From: an uncultured Bacilli bacterium | GTDB lineage: Bacteria; Bacillota_I; Bacilli_A; RF39; UBA660 | Length of the DNA stretch: 15,512 nt | Assembly (NCBI GenBank): GCA_934101625.1 | Contig: CAKORV010000028.1 | Span: forward strand, 1-15,512 | Reading direction: 5' to 3' | Shown here: positions 14,021 through 15,512 of the stretch, piece by piece | Position numbering within the stretch: position 1 is the stretch's first letter | How the letters are laid out: every line of letters starts with the position of its first letter | The notes under the pieces: model-generated | Seen by the model: the letters and a program-made list of their open reading frames with translations, nothing else | Databases searched by the model: none | Told to the model about the DNA's origin: nothing | Position numbers and translations under genes: made by a program

Positions 14021-15510
14021 TAGTTTTCACTATTTTCACAAGTACTATCTATTGTTACTTCGTATGGATTACTACTACTTCCATCACCACTTGAATATTT
14101 GACACAGGCTTTTAGGGAGATGACTGGTCTGACTATATAAGCCTCTGTAATATCAGTATAACTTAAATAACTATTATGACCTCTTTGCACAAAAATTTCA
14201 CTTCCATAATCCCCTCCAACATAGCAATATGGAGTCATTGTCATCATGTTATCCATATATCTTGATAAAATATTTTCATCATTACTGTTTTTAAAATACC
14301 ATGCTGAATCAGTTTTTTCTGTTTCAAATATTGCCCCAGCATAAACAAATTCATCTGCTGTTATTGTACCAACTGGATAAATAAGTTGTCCATTTCCTCC
14401 ACTAGATGTACTAGAACTGAATTTGTCTTCTACTGCTTGAACGCTTTCATACAAACCACCTAATCCATCACCACCGCATATGTATGATGGATGTTTATTT
14501 GTTTTAATTCTTCCAATTGCACCAAAACAGAAACTTCGACCGCTACTGCTACTTGCATCTATAGTGAAAGAACCACTACTTACTGAACGATCATTACAAT
14601 ATATTGCCGTTTTACTTATATATTTACTATCACCTAAATTTGTTTTATACCATGTATCAATATATTCTTTGAAAAAACTAGTAGAGGTATTTTGCCTAAT
14701 GCCTGATAAATTTACTCCATTATTAGAATACATATATCCTACATTATATGATTTAATTGCATGAGTGTTATAAAGACTTACTCCAATATGTCCTTCTGTT
14801 GTAGTAGTGCTATTACCTGAATATAAAAGTCTCACACTTCCATCTTCATTTATACGAATTATTCTCCAATACATATCATCTCCTAAATTTACGTATTTTA
14901 TTTCAGTACAATTTGTTGCACCATCTCCTTTGCATTTTATTGATGTACTATATGATTTATCTCCAGCATATTTTGTTCCTTTAGAAACGCTTCTTCCTTC
15001 TTTCCATATACCGAATTTTACCCAATTATTTGTTGTGTTTCCTGAATAATAATATACATCTTCTCCTACACCATCTCCGTCTACATCTTCAGTCATCATG
15101 TTTGTTGCTGTACTACTTTGAATAAATATAGTTCCTGTTGTATCTCCAATAGTTGTTGTAAAATCAGTTCTAGTTAAAACAGTTGGATTGTCTTTTAGTA
15201 TTTGTGCTGCTAAAGTACCAGATTTATAAGGACCATCTTCACCCAAAGTTATTGTACAAGTAACATCACTTTGTACATTTGATATTGTTAAGAGATTATT
15301 TGAAAGTATTCCATTTGAACAACTTATACTAGCATCTTCTAATGTATAACCATCATTTGGTGTTATTGTGAATGTTACATCATTTCCTTTATATACTTCT
15401 TTACTATTTGTATCACTACTTCCATTTATTACTACTACACTTGCTGTAAATAGGTTTGGATCTTTTGTTCCTACTTGTATTCCTAGTATTCCACTTAGTA
15501 TCTTTCCCAT
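14020..15510 (-). CDS. Surface protein, C-terminal part, probably truncated by the window edge
   Basis: There are 496 codons up to the window edge. The first ATG is two bases from the end, so no ribosome binding site can be seen. The opening MGKILSGILGIQVG is not a signal peptide, so the gene probably continues outside. Residues 22-90 form a beta domain of the type found repeated in surface proteins (SKEVYKGNDVTFTITPNDGY...CTITL). Residues 100-140 include AAQILKDNPTVLTRTDFTTT; a DVDGDGVGED calcium-type loop is at 142-151. From about 205 a large domain begins with MYWRIIRINEDGSVRLLYSG, which loosely resembles the WRVLD...L pattern of DUF6273-like proteins, and ends with RPVISLKACVKYSSGDGSSSNPY. 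Ten cysteines are spread through it. No LPXTG or membrane anchor is present at the C-terminus. Role: probably extracellular, function unknown. Confidence 0.75.
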   Translation of the reverse strand: MGKILSGILGIQVGTKDPNLFTASVVVINGSSDTNSKEVYKGNDVTFTITPNDGYTLEDASISCSNGILSNNLLTISNVQSDVTCTITLGEDGPYKSGTLAAQILKDNPTVLTRTDFTTTIGDTTGTIFIQSSTATNMMTEDVDGDGVGEDVYYYSGNTTNNWVKFGIWKEGRSVSKGTKYAGDKSYSTSIKCKGDGATNCTEIKYVNLGDDMYWRIIRINEDGSVRLLYSGNSTTTTEGHIGVSLYNTHAIKSYNVGYMYSNNGVNLSGIRQNTSTSFFKEYIDTWYKTNLGDSKYISKTAIYCNDRSVSSGSFTIDASSSSGRSFCFGAIGRIKTNKHPSYICGGDGLGGLYESVQAVEDKFSSSTSSGGNGQLIYPVGTITADEFVYAGAIFETEKTDSAWYFKNSNDENILSRYMDNMMTMTPYCYVGGDYGSEIFVQRGHNSYLSYTDITEAYIVRPVISLKACVKYSSGDGSSSNPYEVTIDSTCENSEN

Positions 15511-15512
15511 AT

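Noticed and set aside
2656..15510. Mycoplasma-type code with UGA as Trp
   Set aside because: Trp codons in ponA, the NUDIX gene and the radical SAM gene are all TGG. Intact genes have no internal TGA, and three ORFs end in it.
1..15512. CRISPR array, tRNA, rRNA or insertion sequence
   Set aside because: No regularly spaced repeats, no cloverleaf-like or rRNA sequence and no transposase or terminal inverted repeats were seen by reading both strands.

Overview
This window is AT-rich bacterial DNA from a walled, low-GC member of the Bacillota, most like the uncultured gut Bacilli related to RF39. That placement is inference. It rests on three Bacillota gene pairs or operons (recU-ponA, rplS-lepB, and a CIRCE-controlled hrcA-grpE-dnaK-dnaJ), on TTGACA/TATAAT promoters, on strong AGGAGG-type ribosome binding sites, and on a bifunctional penicillin-binding protein that implies peptidoglycan. 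UGA acts as a stop here: tryptophan is always TGG in the intact genes.

Left part (1-3500) is an accessory, decaying zone. On the minus strand it begins with the first eight codons of an edge-truncated gene, then a dinD pseudogene with an in-frame TGA and three frame breaks at A-runs. Divergent from dinD is the most unusual locus: an RlmN/Cfr-like radical SAM protein that stops before the family's C-terminal catalytic cysteine motif. That motif (AACGQL) sits on a separate 41-codon ORF in the same frame, 21 bases downstream, with its own AGGAGG site. Next come a bidirectional terminator, a NUDIX hydrolase with its own promoter, and a frame-broken remnant that joins the first residues of an XRE-type regulator to a sensor-like domain.

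Middle part (3508-5350, minus strand) is a probable operon with a consensus promoter: lepB (signal peptidase I), a PPC/DUF296 protein, a protein with a MazF/PemK-like N-terminal pattern, and an ASCH-domain protein. Upstream are rplS, with its own promoter, a possible leader structure and a terminator overlapping its last codons, and the heat-shock operon hrcA-grpE-dnaK-dnaJ. The hrcA promoter lies between two CIRCE-like inverted repeats, one on the -35 side and one in the 5' leader. A terminator-like hairpin separates dnaK from dnaJ.

Right part (10573-15512) has recU and ponA (PBP1A) divergent from hrcA. A bidirectional terminator follows, then a convergent, probably 5'-truncated surface protein with ten cysteines and a DxDGDG calcium-type loop. 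The core genes cover protein folding and heat-shock control, secretion, translation, recombination and wall synthesis. The left third looks like a site of gene gain and loss.
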